From assembly GCF_024054035.1 (NCBI RefSeq), contig NZ_JAMXQU010000001.1:310001-374000 (forward strand): a stretch of 64,000 nucleotides of DNA, read 5' to 3'. The DNA comes from Asaia lannensis NBRC 102526 (GTDB lineage: Bacteria > Pseudomonadota > Alphaproteobacteria > Acetobacterales > Acetobacteraceae). Under the pieces are notes generated by a model. The model did no database searches, was not told the origin of the DNA, and was given only the letters and a program-made list of their open reading frames with translations. A program made the translations under genes and the position numbers. Positions 9,408 to 18,456 of this stretch are shown here, piece by piece; positions within the stretch are counted from its first letter, which is position 1, and every line of letters begins with the position of its first letter.

Positions 9408-9730
9408 AAATAATAATCAATACATGATTTAATAAAATAAGATACCAAACTATTAATAAATAATAATATTATCTTCATGGATATACAAATATCAACTCCC
9501 GCTATCGCGTCACTACTCGGGAAAGGGCTCGATTGGGATCGAGAGCGGTATACTGCAGCATTAATTTTTTCAGAAAATAAACTTACAAATGTCGCCCATT
9601 TGACATTGAAAATATTTTGTTACGATGCGACACAGCAGGAAATCACGTGTTCGTGATGTTCGGTCTCCCATAAATGCCGCTGAATTCTCAGTAAGCAAAT
9701 AAATACTTATACTCTATAAGTATAGGATTT
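9408..9730. other. AT-rich island upstream of the Hint protein
   Basis: These 323 bases are far richer in A+T than the neighbours, especially 9390-9480. No coding frame is convincing. Visible structures are an inverted repeat ATCACG-TGTT-CGTGAT at 9642-9657, a TTGACA at 9600-9605 with a weak TACGAT at 9621-9626 (spacer of 15 bases), and a perfect hairpin at 9703-9723. It probably holds the promoter and control sites of the following gene, and the composition hints at acquired DNA or a nucleoid-protein-silenced region. Confidence 0.5.
9703..9723 (+). promoter_or_regulatory. Perfect 9-bp inverted repeat just before the Hint gene start
   Basis: ATACTTATA (9703-9711), three-base CTC, TATAAGTAT (9715-9723). 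It ends one base before the AGGA ribosome site (9724-9727) of the GTG start at 9731. It could be a repressor operator or an RNA hairpin affecting ribosome access. Confidence 0.45.
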
Positions 9731-12016
9731 GTGTTGTCTATAGTTCATTCAGGTCGTGGTGTAATAGTTACGAGCGGATCGACCAATTATATTGGTGCGG
9801 GACGTGTGACGTCGGGTGATGTTGTCTACGGATTGAATGGCGGCACGGATTATCCCGCGGTCGATCTGGCCTCGGGTGGCATCATTTCCGGTGCAACCGC
9901 CCTCTCCGGTGGCGTCGTCGCCGCAGCAGCAAACGGCACGACCTTTGGCGGTACTGCGTATGAGAGCGGGTCTTTTGCGGCTCTTAATCAGGGCGTCATA
10001 GTCAGCGCAACCATCGCCTCGCGTGCAGGTCTGGCTGTTGGCAATCTCTCTGGCTATCAGGGTACACCCGCGCGTGCGATTGCTCCTCATGTCATGAGCG
10101 GCGGGCACGCGATTGTCGGCGGGGGATTCACGGTCAAGGGGCAGAGTTTTTCCGGTTCCGGTGTGATTTCAGGCGGGACATTCGAGGTTGGATCGACAGA
10201 GCAGCTGGCAAGCGGAGGGACAGATAGCGGCGGGCTTTTCGGAGGGACTCAAATTGTCTCTACCGGGGCTTTGGCGCTCAAAAGCATATTCAGTGCCGGT
10301 GTGCAGCTGGTTCAGGGTGGGCTCGCTTCCGGTTCTGTTGTCTCTTCCGGTGGAACGGTGGTCGCTACACAGGGGGGGACTGTCAGTTCAGTGACGGTTG
10401 GAAGCCGTGGTACGGCCCTGACACTTGCTGGGGGCGTGATGACCAATCAGATGATCCAGGCACAGGGTGTCGGTATCGTCTCGTCTGGCGGGTCAGTCAG
10501 TGGTGCGACGATTGCTTCCGGCGGGTCGGAAATCGTTCAATCCGGGGGTGTCGTCAGCGGTGCGACGGTTCTCTCGGGTGGCACCGAGATCGTTCAGGAA
10601 GGTGCAACGATCCGCACTGCGGCGATCTCGGCAGGAGGCTCCATGATTGTGGCATCCGGTGCCACGGTGATTGGGCTTGCAATCGACGGGGCAGCAACGA
10701 GTAAGGGTGCTGTCGGCAAGCTGATTGTCACCCCCGGAGCAGTTCTGCGTGATGTCCGTGTCGGCTGGCGCGGACGTATCGATATCGATGGTCTCGCGTA
10801 TCGACCTGGCGGGACGATCAGGATCAGAAACGGCGTTCTGACCGTTGCCTACGCCGATGGCTCGAACTGGTCGGTCCCTCTTTCGGGGACCTACAAGGCG
10901 GGCGATTTCCATCTCGAGGCGGATAGCGATGGCAGTACCGATCTGGTTTATGACAAGTGCTTTCTTGCTGGTACCATGATTCGCACACCTGACGGTGAGC
11001 GACCCGTCGAGGATCTGCGCCAGGGCAATGTGGTGCTTGTTTGCAAGGAAGGCGGAAGCGCCGCCCGGCAGATCACATGGGCGGGTTCCGCATCCGTCAG
11101 CGTCGATCCCGCACGCAGCGATGACGAGGCCGGCTACCCGGTGCGGTTTCGTGCCAATGCCCTTGCTCCATCCGTGCCGGATCGTGACCTCTTCGTCACG
11201 CCTGAACATTGCGTGTTCATCGAAGGCGCGCTTGTGCCGGCACGTATGCTGGTCAACGGCAACAGCATTGCCTATGACCGTACTCGATCTCGCTTTGAAA
11301 TCTTCCACTTCAGAACCGAAGATCATGCAGTCATCTGGTCGAACAACATGACCACTGAGACCCTGCTCGGATGCGGTGAGGCGGCAGGTTTACAGTCTTT
11401 CGTCGGGGAGAAACAGGCTGCGACGGCGCCCGTCGCAATGGATGACGCATCTTTTCAGACTGACCACTCTCAGGCTTCCGCCAAAGCGTCGCAGGCGCTT
11501 GCCGCACCTCTATGCGTCTCGCGTGAGTTCGTCGAACCGATCCATCGCAGGCTGGCGGAGCGGGTCGGAAACCCTGTCGCGGCGGCTGCGACGATGTCAG
11601 ACGATCAGGACCCCGATCTGCATCTTGTGACGGAGAAAGGACAGGTCATAAGGCCGCTGCGCCAGATTGACGACATGATGATTTTCCAGCTGCCTGCCTT
11701 GCTCGATGAGGTCAGGATACGCTCTCGCGCAGCAAGGCCGGCAAACGCCGAGGGGCCTTTTGTCGATGACCGGCGTCGTCTTGGCGTTCTGATTGGAGAT
11801 GTCCATCTATGGGACAGCCTTGGCATGAAGAGCCTGGACGCTCATCTGCTCGACGAAAAACTCGAAGGCTGGAACAACGTCGAAGCGGTGCCGATGCGCT
11901 GGACCAAGGGTAATGCCCGGCTAAAGCTGGGTCCGGGTCGTGTCGATACGCCCGCCATTCTGGGAATTACCGTCAAGGCGACAGCCCGATATGGTGCCGC
12001 CCCGCTCCAGGGGTAG
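9731..12016 (+). CDS. Strand-loop-strand repeat protein with Hint domain
   Basis: A 761-residue protein in three parts. Residues 1 to about 330 are Gly/Ser/Thr/Val-rich repeats of about 19-20 residues with the pattern SGGxxSGATVxSGG, as in autotransporter passenger strand-loop-strand repeats that form a beta-helix. Residues 410-555 are a Hedgehog/intein (Hint) domain beginning CFLAGTMIRTPDGERPVEDL, with Cys410 in the nucleophile position, the TPEHCVFI block with its TxxH motif, and the HAVIWSNN end. About 200 residues of unassigned tail follow. No cleavable signal peptide or C-terminal beta-barrel is visible. The start is GTG with AGGA. Such proteins are frequent in Acetobacteraceae and are thought to be surface or secreted, with Hint driving autocleavage; that is inference here. 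Confidence 0.85.
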   Translation: MLSIVHSGRGVIVTSGSTNYIGAGRVTSGDVVYGLNGGTDYPAVDLASGGIISGATALSGGVVAAAANGTTFGGTAYESGSFAALNQGVIVSATIASRAGLAVGNLSGYQGTPARAIAPHVMSGGHAIVGGGFTVKGQSFSGSGVISGGTFEVGSTEQLASGGTDSGGLFGGTQIVSTGALALKSIFSAGVQLVQGGLASGSVVSSGGTVVATQGGTVSSVTVGSRGTALTLAGGVMTNQMIQAQGVGIVSSGGSVSGATIASGGSEIVQSGGVVSGATVLSGGTEIVQEGATIRTAAISAGGSMIVASGATVIGLAIDGAATSKGAVGKLIVTPGAVLRDVRVGWRGRIDIDGLAYRPGGTIRIRNGVLTVAYADGSNWSVPLSGTYKAGDFHLEADSDGSTDLVYDKCFLAGTMIRTPDGERPVEDLRQGNVVLVCKEGGSAARQITWAGSASVSVDPARSDDEAGYPVRFRANALAPSVPDRDLFVTPEHCVFIEGALVPARMLVNGNSIAYDRTRSRFEIFHFRTEDHAVIWSNNMTTETLLGCGEAAGLQSFVGEKQAATAPVAMDDASFQTDHSQASAKASQALAAPLCVSREFVEPIHRRLAERVGNPVAAAATMSDDQDPDLHLVTEKGQVIRPLRQIDDMMIFQLPALLDEVRIRSRAARPANAEGPFVDDRRRLGVLIGDVHLWDSLGMKSLDAHLLDEKLEGWNNVEAVPMRWTKGNARLKLGPGRVDTPAILGITVKATARYGAAPLQG

Positions 12017-12043
12017 GAACTTCGCCCTGCTTGCTGTGGAATG

Positions 12044-12664
12044 TCAGAGGAAGAGCTTTTCCTGACGGTTCATATCCCGTCCGGATCGGAGCGCCGCGCC
12101 GCGTCTGATATGGCGGGCACGGGTCAGGGCAAGCAGATCCTCAGGAGGTGACAAAGCCAGCTGCTGTCTGAGGATATGTGCGGTGACATAGGCATCGGGG
12201 CCTGCCCGGTGTGCGGGCATGGCCAATGTGCGATCAAGATCGAGTTTGAGCCAGTAGCGCAGGATCTGGTTGGTATGGCGTGGCGCATCGGGCCAGAGCT
12301 TTTGCCCGATGCGCAAGGTGCAAAGCCAGGGCAGGCCCTGCGTGATGTCATCCGTCAGGAAATGACGCTCGAAAGCAATGTGATGGGCGGCCAGCATATC
12401 GGGGGCCGGGCTGCGATGAACAAGAGCCATCAAAGCCTCGTCACTCGCCTTCGGTAGATCGGGGCTGAAATCCTCGTCCATCAGGTGATGGACTGCCTGC
12501 GTCTCAGGGGTGAGGGGGGCGTTGGGCCTGAAAAGCTGCGTTCGGGGGGCTTCAATGATCCAGTCGTCGCCCTCGCGTACGAGATCGACCGAGCCGAACT
12601 CTATGATCTCAGAAGAAACAGGGTGAGAGCCGGATGTCTCAAGGTCGATAACGCGCAGTCGCAT
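12044..12664 (-). CDS. ExoX-like 3'-5' exonuclease (DnaQ fold)
   Basis: A DEDD-superfamily nuclease of 206 residues resembling E. coli exonuclease X: VIDLETSG near residue 5 supplies Asp and Glu of motif I, then the HHLMDEDF segment, LCTLRIGQKLWP, and the HRAGPDAYVTAHIL motif III with His and Asp. Motif II reads AHHIAFERHFL, with Glu where most members have Asp. I start at the ATG at 12664, where the family normally begins; the frame extends 23 codons upstream to an ATG at 12733, and neither start has a good ribosome site. It likely acts in DNA repair or RNA/DNA end trimming. Confidence 0.8.
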   Translation of the reverse strand: MRLRVIDLETSGSHPVSSEIIEFGSVDLVREGDDWIIEAPRTQLFRPNAPLTPETQAVHHLMDEDFSPDLPKASDEALMALVHRSPAPDMLAAHHIAFERHFLTDDITQGLPWLCTLRIGQKLWPDAPRHTNQILRYWLKLDLDRTLAMPAHRAGPDAYVTAHILRQQLALSPPEDLLALTRARHIRRGAALRSGRDMNRQEKLFL

Positions 12665-12898
12665 AGGTCTTTGTAGAGCTTTTCCGGAGAAAAGCGCGAG
12701 TCCTGAAACCGGGCTGTTAGCCGATAGATGCATGCTGACGCCCAGGACGACAGGAAATCGTCAGGTCGCGAAAACCGGTTCATTACACTCACGTTAATGA
12801 GAGACGGGAACGCGCTCGCCGTCATGTGCCTCATTACTCCATGACGATGTCAGATTGGTGCCATGTTCCTCTGTTGAACTGACAGAAAGGAGACGATC

Positions 12899-13057
12899 AT
12901 GACCGAGAAATCGATTTCCCCCCAGACAGAAGCGCCAATGCCCGAACGCGCCACGCCGGCAGCCACGGCAGCGCCGCGCGATATCAAGTCAGACGATCAC
13001 GGTGCCTTCAGGGTTCATGTGCAATTGCTTGGTCACGAATGGTCACAGACCCATTGA
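12899..13057 (+). CDS. Small protein of 52 residues
   Basis: Starts MTEKSISPQTEAPMPE and ends GHEWSQTH. It has an excellent AAAGGAG ribosome site at 12886-12892, six bases before the ATG. The first 35 residues are Pro/Ala/charged and probably disordered; the end (GAFRVHVQLLGHEWSQT) may form a short beta element. No homologue is recognised. It stands alone between convergent and divergent neighbours. Support rests on the ribosome site and clean frame only. Confidence 0.55.
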   Translation: MTEKSISPQTEAPMPERATPAATAAPRDIKSDDHGAFRVHVQLLGHEWSQTH

Positions 13058-13107
13058 GACCAGGCTGGTTTCTGCTTTGTGTACCCTGTTCTGGCCGCCA
13101 TAGGCGG

Positions 13108-13656
13108 TCAGAGTGGTGATGGTAGATCGGACAGGCTGCAATCGGCACGATGCCACCAGAAATCGCCTGGAGTGCCGGAACATTCCGGCAGGAAAATTTC
13201 AGGCCCACCGGTCAGGCAGACCGTGTTTGTCGGCGTTTCCTCCAGTGTAAGACTGGTGCAGACCAGCACATCTCCTTCGTCGCGTAGAAAAGCCTGTAGC
13301 TTCGCATAGAGCAGGGCCGCCATAAGTTCTGTCGTCGGGTCGCCCGGTGTCACGACGAGACGGTCGAGGCGCTGGGGCTCATGCTGCCTGAACCAGTCCA
13401 GCAATGGATCGGCAGACGAAATCTGGAAAGAGTGGTCCAGCCGCGTGTCGATAAAGGCGTGCCATCGCTGTTTGGCTTCGGCGAAAGGTACGACCATGTT
13501 CTGTGCACCATCGAGACGTGCAGGTGTTCTGGCCTGTAGCGTGACCGTCACGAACTCGTTGTGACCATGAGGAATGGCGCAGCGCTCGGAGCTGCCGGAA
13601 ATCAGGCGATGGCCCATGCTGAACCGTCTGGTGAAACTCAGCTCAAGCGTTGACAT
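13108..13656 (-). CDS. queD: 6-carboxy-5,6,7,8-tetrahydropterin synthase
   Basis: Second step of 7-deazaguanine (queuosine precursor) synthesis, turning 7,8-dihydroneopterin triphosphate, the FolE product, into carboxytetrahydropterin. The protein shows the zinc histidines in FSMGHR and in [11 protein letters not shown], the catalytic Cys four residues before HGH, and the LDHSF segment. At 182 residues it is longer than the usual 120, with an extra C-terminal section. The ATG at 13656 lies inside the queC end (14-base overlap), which supports coupling; an upstream extension in the same frame is only antisense-like noise within queC. Last gene of queE-queC-queD. Confidence 0.9.
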   Translation of the reverse strand: MSTLELSFTRRFSMGHRLISGSSERCAIPHGHNEFVTVTLQARTPARLDGAQNMVVPFAEAKQRWHAFIDTRLDHSFQISSADPLLDWFRQHEPQRLDRLVVTPGDPTTELMAALLYAKLQAFLRDEGDVLVCTSLTLEETPTNTVCLTGGPEIFLPECSGTPGDFWWHRADCSLSDLPSPL

Positions 13657-14344
13657 AGCTGGCCCATCCCTTTGCCCGCAATTCGCAGGCGGGGCAGGTG
13701 CCGCACCCGTAGCCCCATTCGTGCAGGTGAAGCCTGTCGCCCAGATAGCAGCTATGGCTCTCATGATTGATCAGCGCCACAAGATCGGCGCCGCCAATCT
13801 CTTCGGCAAGTTGCCAGGTCTGTGCCTTGTCGCGCCACATCAGTGGGGTGTGGAGCACAAAACGTGTTTCCATGCCGAGATTGAGCGCGACCTGAAGCGC
13901 CTTGATCGTATCGTCGCGGCAATCGGGATAACCGGAGTAATCCGTCTCGCACACGCCGGTCACGATGTGGCGGGCATTGCGCCTTACGGCGAGTGTGGCA
14001 GCAAAGCTCAGAAAAAGCAGGTTTCGGCCGGGGACGAATGTCGAGGGTAAACCGCTCTCGGTCATCTCAATGGCTGCTTCGCGTGTCAGAGCCGTTTCTG
14101 AAATCTGGCCGAGCACGGCGAGATCGAGCGTGTGATCCATTCCCAGCCGGTCACGCCATTGCGGATTCTGGTCGACCATGGTGTCACGCAACGTGTCGCG
14201 ACAGGTCAGCTCGATGGCGTGGCGCTGTCCGTAATCGAAGCCGAGTGTTTCGACATGGGCAAAACGGTCCAGCGCCCAGGCGAGACATGTTGCGGAATCC
14301 TGCCCGCCTGAGAACAGCACGATTGCCTTGTCATCGGAGAGCAT
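13643..14344 (-). CDS. queC: 7-cyano-7-deazaguanine (preQ0) synthase
   Basis: ATP-dependent enzyme that converts 7-carboxy-7-deazaguanine and ammonia to preQ0. The 233-residue protein has the PP-loop [16 protein letters not shown] near residue 10, the GFDYGQRH segment, [23 protein letters not shown] and the C-terminal zinc site [13 protein letters not shown] with an upstream Cys in HSCYLGDR. Start and stop overlap the neighbouring que genes: its ATG shares a base with the queE stop. Confidence 0.95.
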   Translation of the reverse strand: MLSDDKAIVLFSGGQDSATCLAWALDRFAHVETLGFDYGQRHAIELTCRDTLRDTMVDQNPQWRDRLGMDHTLDLAVLGQISETALTREAAIEMTESGLPSTFVPGRNLLFLSFAATLAVRRNARHIVTGVCETDYSGYPDCRDDTIKALQVALNLGMETRFVLHTPLMWRDKAQTWQLAEEIGGADLVALINHESHSCYLGDRLHLHEWGYGCGTCPACELRAKGWASYVNA

Positions 14345-14994
14345 CAGGGTATCCCGATCAGCTTGTGGGTTTGCAGCGACAATCGCCAGCGCGGGTGTTC
14401 GAGGCAATAGGCAACGGCCTTGGCCGTATTGTCGAGACGGTCCGGACCATCCATCGGCTGCAGCCAGAAATGCCCGAAATCCCAATCCTCGAACAGCTCG
14501 GGGGGCAGGCTGTCCTGCGGGTAGACGAGTTTGAGTTCCTGCCCGGAACGCTGTGTTATCGTACTGTCGGGTTTCGGGCTGACGCAGATCCAGTCGATCC
14601 CGTCCGGAGCCGCGATCGTGCCATTGCTTTCTATGGCGATTTCGAATCCCGCCTGCTTTACCGCAGCGACGAGAGGGGCATCGATCTGCAGGAGAGGCTC
14701 GCCTCCAGTGAACACCACATAGCGCCCTGTCCGTTCGCCTGCCTTTTGCGTCCAGCATGCGACCAGTGCATCGGCGAGCGCCTGCGCTGTCGCGAAGCGT
14801 CCACCGCCTTCGCCATCGGTGCCGATGAAATCGGTATCGCAGAATGTGCAGGCTGCCTTGTGGCGGTCCTCTTCACGGCCCGACCAGAGATTGCAGCCGG
14901 TGAAGCGACAGAACACCGAGGCGCGCCCGGTATGGGCGCCTTCTCCCTGAAGCGTCGCGAACATTTCCTTTACAGCGTATGGCATGCTCCGCAT
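14344..14994 (-). CDS. queE: 7-carboxy-7-deazaguanine synthase (radical SAM)
   Basis: Radical SAM enzyme that contracts carboxytetrahydropterin to 7-carboxy-7-deazaguanine. The N-terminus [17 protein letters not shown] is typical. The [4Fe-4S] ligands occur as CRFTGCNLW followed by CTFCDTDF, that is, with the long insertion between the first and last two cysteines seen in one QueE group. FTGGEPLLQ and the IESNGT segment follow. At 216 residues it is of normal size. Two starts three codons apart are possible (14994 or 14985, the latter with GGAG close by). It leads the queE-queC-queD operon; queF was not found here. Confidence 0.93.
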   Translation of the reverse strand: MRSMPYAVKEMFATLQGEGAHTGRASVFCRFTGCNLWSGREEDRHKAACTFCDTDFIGTDGEGGGRFATAQALADALVACWTQKAGERTGRYVVFTGGEPLLQIDAPLVAAVKQAGFEIAIESNGTIAAPDGIDWICVSPKPDSTITQRSGQELKLVYPQDSLPPELFEDWDFGHFWLQPMDGPDRLDNTAKAVAYCLEHPRWRLSLQTHKLIGIP

Positions 14995-15052
14995 GTCGGC
15001 GAGCCGGGCAGCATATGCAAGAGAAAAAACGCTCCCGACGCGATCGGATGCG

Positions 15053-16030
15053 CTATTTGCTCATCGGAATCGGGGGCGCATCCTGCATTTCGGAGACATG
15101 CTGCACATACATCACGTCTTTTGTCGTGAGCCAGATACGCGTGTGCTGCAGGAAGCGCGCACCGAACAGGGCGTAATCCAGGTTGTCGGCGTCGTCGATG
15201 ATCACTCTGGCGTTGTTTATCCTGAAATCGCCCAGATCGAGATGATCGAACTCGTGATAATAACTCGTGACGACATCGTCACCGATTGCCTGCATACCGG
15301 TGCCGGATCGGTCTTTCTTCAGGTCAGCGCGTGTAACGCCAGTCTTCTTATGGGCAAGACCGTACGGAATGATGATCCCTGAGGCGCCGGTATCAAATAT
15401 TGCGGGAATAGGTTTGCCGCCGTTGATCGTGAAATGCAGACCGATCTTGTTGATACCCTCATCGCGGTCCACTTGTATCTTGTGAATTGTCCCTTTCCAG
15501 TAGGGCGTGACATAGGGGCAACGACGCATGTTGAGCAGATACATGGCGTGATGCGGCATATCGATTACGAGATCGGCTGCAAGCAGGAACTCAGCTCCCA
15601 GAAGGCCGACGATAGGGGGTTGTGACGGGGGTGAGCGCGGTGCCATCGTCTCTGTGAGCGTGAAAAGATGGTCCGAGGTGGTGCCCGATCCCAGATCGAG
15701 TTTGTCGATGCGCACCACAGGCTCTTCCTCGCGACCATGGGCCCCGCTGGCATGTACCATGCCCCCTGTATAGGCGAGATCGAGAGATTTCGCGTTTTTC
15801 GCAAAAAGCACGGAGTTGAACGCCCCTGTATCGACAAGGAACAGGACCGGTTTACCGTCGATTTTCGCTTCGACCACCGGGATGTTATGCAGTCGTCCCA
15901 GTGGGAGTTTGCCCAGCGTCTCGATTTCGCAATGGTTAGGTTCGAGCGGAGGCTGGTCGTCGCACGCGGCAAGGCTCGCGCAGGTCATGAGAACTAGCAG
16001 GCCGCGTGTGAGAGCCAGACGTCGTGCCAT
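15053..16030 (-). CDS. Periplasmic retropepsin-like aspartyl protease lipoprotein
   Basis: A 325-residue protein with a lipoprotein signal: hydrophobic N-terminus ending LAACDDQ (lipobox, Cys23). It has two aspartic protease half-sites in one chain: VDTGAFNSVLF near residue 66 and FDTGASGIII near 215, each followed by a hydrophobic-hydrophobic-Gly segment (GLLGAEFLL; YALFGARFL). This is the two-domain pepsin-like layout seen in some Gram-negative secreted proteases. A GGAG ribosome site precedes the ATG. The target is unknown; the neighbouring que genes are likely unrelated. Confidence 0.82.
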   Translation of the reverse strand: MARRLALTRGLLVLMTCASLAACDDQPPLEPNHCEIETLGKLPLGRLHNIPVVEAKIDGKPVLFLVDTGAFNSVLFAKNAKSLDLAYTGGMVHASGAHGREEEPVVRIDKLDLGSGTTSDHLFTLTETMAPRSPPSQPPIVGLLGAEFLLAADLVIDMPHHAMYLLNMRRCPYVTPYWKGTIHKIQVDRDEGINKIGLHFTINGGKPIPAIFDTGASGIIIPYGLAHKKTGVTRADLKKDRSGTGMQAIGDDVVTSYYHEFDHLDLGDFRINNARVIIDDADNLDYALFGARFLQHTRIWLTTKDVMYVQHVSEMQDAPPIPMSK

Positions 16031-16260
16031 GAATATTCTCCAGTCAATAGTGCGTTGACTGTTACATAAGCATTGTCATTTTGCCAGAGGTGACAGGGTA
16101 CCAAAGGAGGCAGGGTATATGCCCGCAGGGCTGTCGATTTGTACAAGCGGCAGACCTCAGTCATTCGCCCTCAGGTTATCGAGATCTTGTATTTGCCGGA
16201 CGATGTCGCGATTGGGAGAGGTCCCCCGAGGAGGGGGCAAGTCGGTGATCCGGAGGTCTC

Positions 16261-17256
16261 ATGAAGTCGTTATTGCTGCGCCTGTCCCTGATTGTCATGG
16301 CGCTGACCCTGTTCCGACCCGTCGTGGCATGTGCACAGGGCTTCGAGGTGACCGTTCTGGGGGCGGCTGGTGGCCTGGAGGACGGTAATCTCAGCGCTTA
16401 TCTGGTGCGTGAGCAGGGCACATCCGCAGGCGTATTGCTCGATGCCGGGACGGTGCTGAACGGTCTCGAAAAGGCGGACAAGGCCCATGCTTTCGACCAG
16501 GTAAAGCTTGCTGACGATGCAGCGGCCTCGCGTAGCGGCCGTCTGCTGCATCAGATGATTCGCGGTTATCTGATCAGCCATGCCCATCTCGATCATGTGG
16601 CAGGACTGGTCGCTGTCTCGCCAGACGATCCGGGCAAGCCGGTTTACGGGCTTTCTTCGGTCCTGTCGGTCCTGCAGGACGATCTTTTCAACCATCGTGT
16701 CTGGCCCAATCTGGGTGACCGGGGCGTGCAGCCGGCTTTCGGGCTGTTGCATTATCATACGCTCATCCCTGACCGGGCCATGGCTCTGGCCGGCACCGGC
16801 CTGACAGTGACGGCCTACCCACTCAGTCATGGCGGTGTGGAATCGACGGCTTTCCTGATCAGGGCCGGGTCGTCTGCCCTGCTTTATCTTGGCGATACCG
16901 GACCCGATGCGATCGAGAAATCAGGGAAACTCCACGCCCTGTGGCAGGCAGTGGCCCCTCTGGTTCGCTCGGGTGAGTTGCGCGGGATGATCATCGAATG
17001 TTCATACGACAACCGCCGGGCAGACAGGCAGCTTTTCGGTCATCTGACACCGCACTGGCTTCTGGAAGAACTCGATGCGCTTCAGGCTCAGGCGGGTGTT
17101 TCCATGAAGGGCTTTCCCGTTCTCGTATCCCATATCAAGCCCGTTCTGGAATCGGGTGTGCCAGTACGTGAACGCATAGCCTCCGAACTTGCGGCAGGAA
17201 ACAGGAACGGCTTTCATTTCAGGCTCGCCGAGCAGGGCATGACCATACGCTTCTGA
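16261..17256 (+). CDS. Class II 3',5'-cyclic-nucleotide phosphodiesterase, exported
   Basis: Metallo-beta-lactamase-fold phosphodiesterase of 331 residues with a signal peptide (cleavage after VACA, near residue 24). The metal-binding motif ISHAHLDHVAGL near residue 100, the YPLSHGGVESTAF segment, the LYLGDTGPD aspartate and SHIKPVLE near the end match the class II PDE family (yeast Pde1, Vibrio CpdP). It would hydrolyse cAMP or cGMP in the periplasm. A good GGAGGT ribosome site lies at 16250-16255. It is a single gene. Confidence 0.88.
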   Translation: MKSLLLRLSLIVMALTLFRPVVACAQGFEVTVLGAAGGLEDGNLSAYLVREQGTSAGVLLDAGTVLNGLEKADKAHAFDQVKLADDAAASRSGRLLHQMIRGYLISHAHLDHVAGLVAVSPDDPGKPVYGLSSVLSVLQDDLFNHRVWPNLGDRGVQPAFGLLHYHTLIPDRAMALAGTGLTVTAYPLSHGGVESTAFLIRAGSSALLYLGDTGPDAIEKSGKLHALWQAVAPLVRSGELRGMIIECSYDNRRADRQLFGHLTPHWLLEELDALQAQAGVSMKGFPVLVSHIKPVLESGVPVRERIASELAAGNRNGFHFRLAEQGMTIRF

Positions 17257-17288
17257 ACCGCATTGCAAGGGCGCATCACGATTGCGGT

Positions 17289-17414
17289 TTATTCGTCCTT
17301 GTCGTTGAACAGATCCGAACGGTTGATCCGCCTGACCAGCAACCCTGCAAGCACAGGGCCGATGGCATAGGCGGAAAAGACGAAACAGATCATGAAGTAG
17401 TCGCCTGCATCCAT
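17289..17414 (-). CDS. Small single-span membrane protein (41 residues)
   Basis: Reads MDAGDYFMICFVFSAYAIGP, then a hydrophobic stretch to about residue 28 and a charged tail VRRINRSDLFNDKDE, so one membrane helix with a positive-then-acidic cytoplasmic tail. An AGGA lies directly before the ATG, closer than ideal. The layout is reminiscent of small helper proteins such as CcmD, but no cytochrome c maturation genes are near, so I do not assign that. It lies convergent to the phosphodiesterase gene. Confidence 0.5.
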   Translation of the reverse strand: MDAGDYFMICFVFSAYAIGPVLAGLLVRRINRSDLFNDKDE

Positions 17415-17602
17415 TCCTGTCGTCTTGCGTCTGTGAGGGCATTGATCATAGCGCAGGCATGAGAGGTAAATCCATGATCTCCTGTTTCGGCGCTAAAACA
17501 CGATGCCTGCTTGGCAGAGGGAGCAATGTAAACTCTCTCAGCTCTTGGAGGAGAAGCCCCGAACGGTTAAGGCTTTTCCTGATCAGACCAAGAGCGAGAA
17601 GC

Positions 17603-18454
17603 ATGAATACGACGCACGCAGAGACAGGCAAAACAGAGCCTTTGCTCGATCTGTATCCCCTGGACAGGGCAGGACGCTTTCGTGCGGCTTGGGTGGATCT
17701 GCGTGAGGGCCTGCGTCTGTTGCCTCTGGCCATGACTTTAGGCTGGCTCGATATCAAGATGCGCTATCGCGGTTCAGTGCTTGGCCCGTTCTGGCTGACC
17801 ATTACAACGGCAGTGATGGTGGCGGCCCTAGGCTTTCTTTACGCCGAACTGTTTAACATGGTGATCAGGGACTATCTGCCGTTCCTCGCCCTGTCTCTCG
17901 TTCTGTGGGGCTATATCTCGACCCTGATTACCGAGAGCACCACAGTATTTTCTCAGGAAAGCCGCCTTATTCAGGCAGCCCGTATGCCTTTCACTGTCTT
18001 TGCCTTTCAGGCCATTACGCGCAACGCACTCATTCTTTTGCATAACGCCGTTGTGGTTCTGGCGGTGTTTCTCATTTTCGGTGTAACGCCGCGCGATATA
18101 TGGCTTGTCATACCCGCTCTGGCTCTTTGGCTTGTTGATAGTCTTGCCGTGATGCTCTGTCTGGGACTGTTGGGCGCGCGTTTTCGCGATATTCCGCCTA
18201 TCGCGACTTCGCTGCTTCAGGTTTTCTTTTTCATCACACCGATTATCTGGCGTCCTGAGCTGGTGGGTACGCTCCAGCGCTGGATTTTGCTCGATCCGTT
18301 CTATTCCCTTATCGCAATTCTGCGCACGCCCCTTCTTGGGGAACCTTCGCCTTTTGCGCTGTGGGAGGTCGCCTGTGCGCATAGTGCCGTGCTTGTGACG
18401 CTGGCCATTGCCGTCTTCACCCGCTTTCGCGCACGCATTGCCTATTGGGTTTGA
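17603..18454 (+). CDS. ABC-2 type polysaccharide exporter permease
   Basis: Inner-membrane permease of 283 residues with about six helices. The N-terminal amphipathic part LGWLDIKMRYRGSVLGPFWL and the region LRTPLLGEPSP near the end are typical of Wzm/KpsM/TagG permeases that export lipid-linked or free polysaccharide. I start at the ATG at 17603; the frame stays open upstream but reads into poor sequence. The ATPase gene follows two bases after the stop, so the two make one transporter. No glycosyltransferase cluster is next to it; the substrate is unknown. Confidence 0.87.
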   Translation: MNTTHAETGKTEPLLDLYPLDRAGRFRAAWVDLREGLRLLPLAMTLGWLDIKMRYRGSVLGPFWLTITTAVMVAALGFLYAELFNMVIRDYLPFLALSLVLWGYISTLITESTTVFSQESRLIQAARMPFTVFAFQAITRNALILLHNAVVVLAVFLIFGVTPRDIWLVIPALALWLVDSLAVMLCLGLLGARFRDIPPIATSLLQVFFFITPIIWRPELVGTLQRWILLDPFYSLIAILRTPLLGEPSPFALWEVACAHSAVLVTLAIAVFTRFRARIAYWV

Positions 18455-18456
18455 CC

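Noticed and set aside
13657-13764. N-terminal extension of QueD to 218 residues
   Set aside because: The extension lies fully inside queC and reads as Ala/Pro/Cys noise; the ATG at 13656 fits the family start.
17289-17414. Assignment of the small membrane protein as CcmD
   Set aside because: Size and one helix fit, but there are no ccm genes nearby and the conserved aromatic pattern is not convincing.
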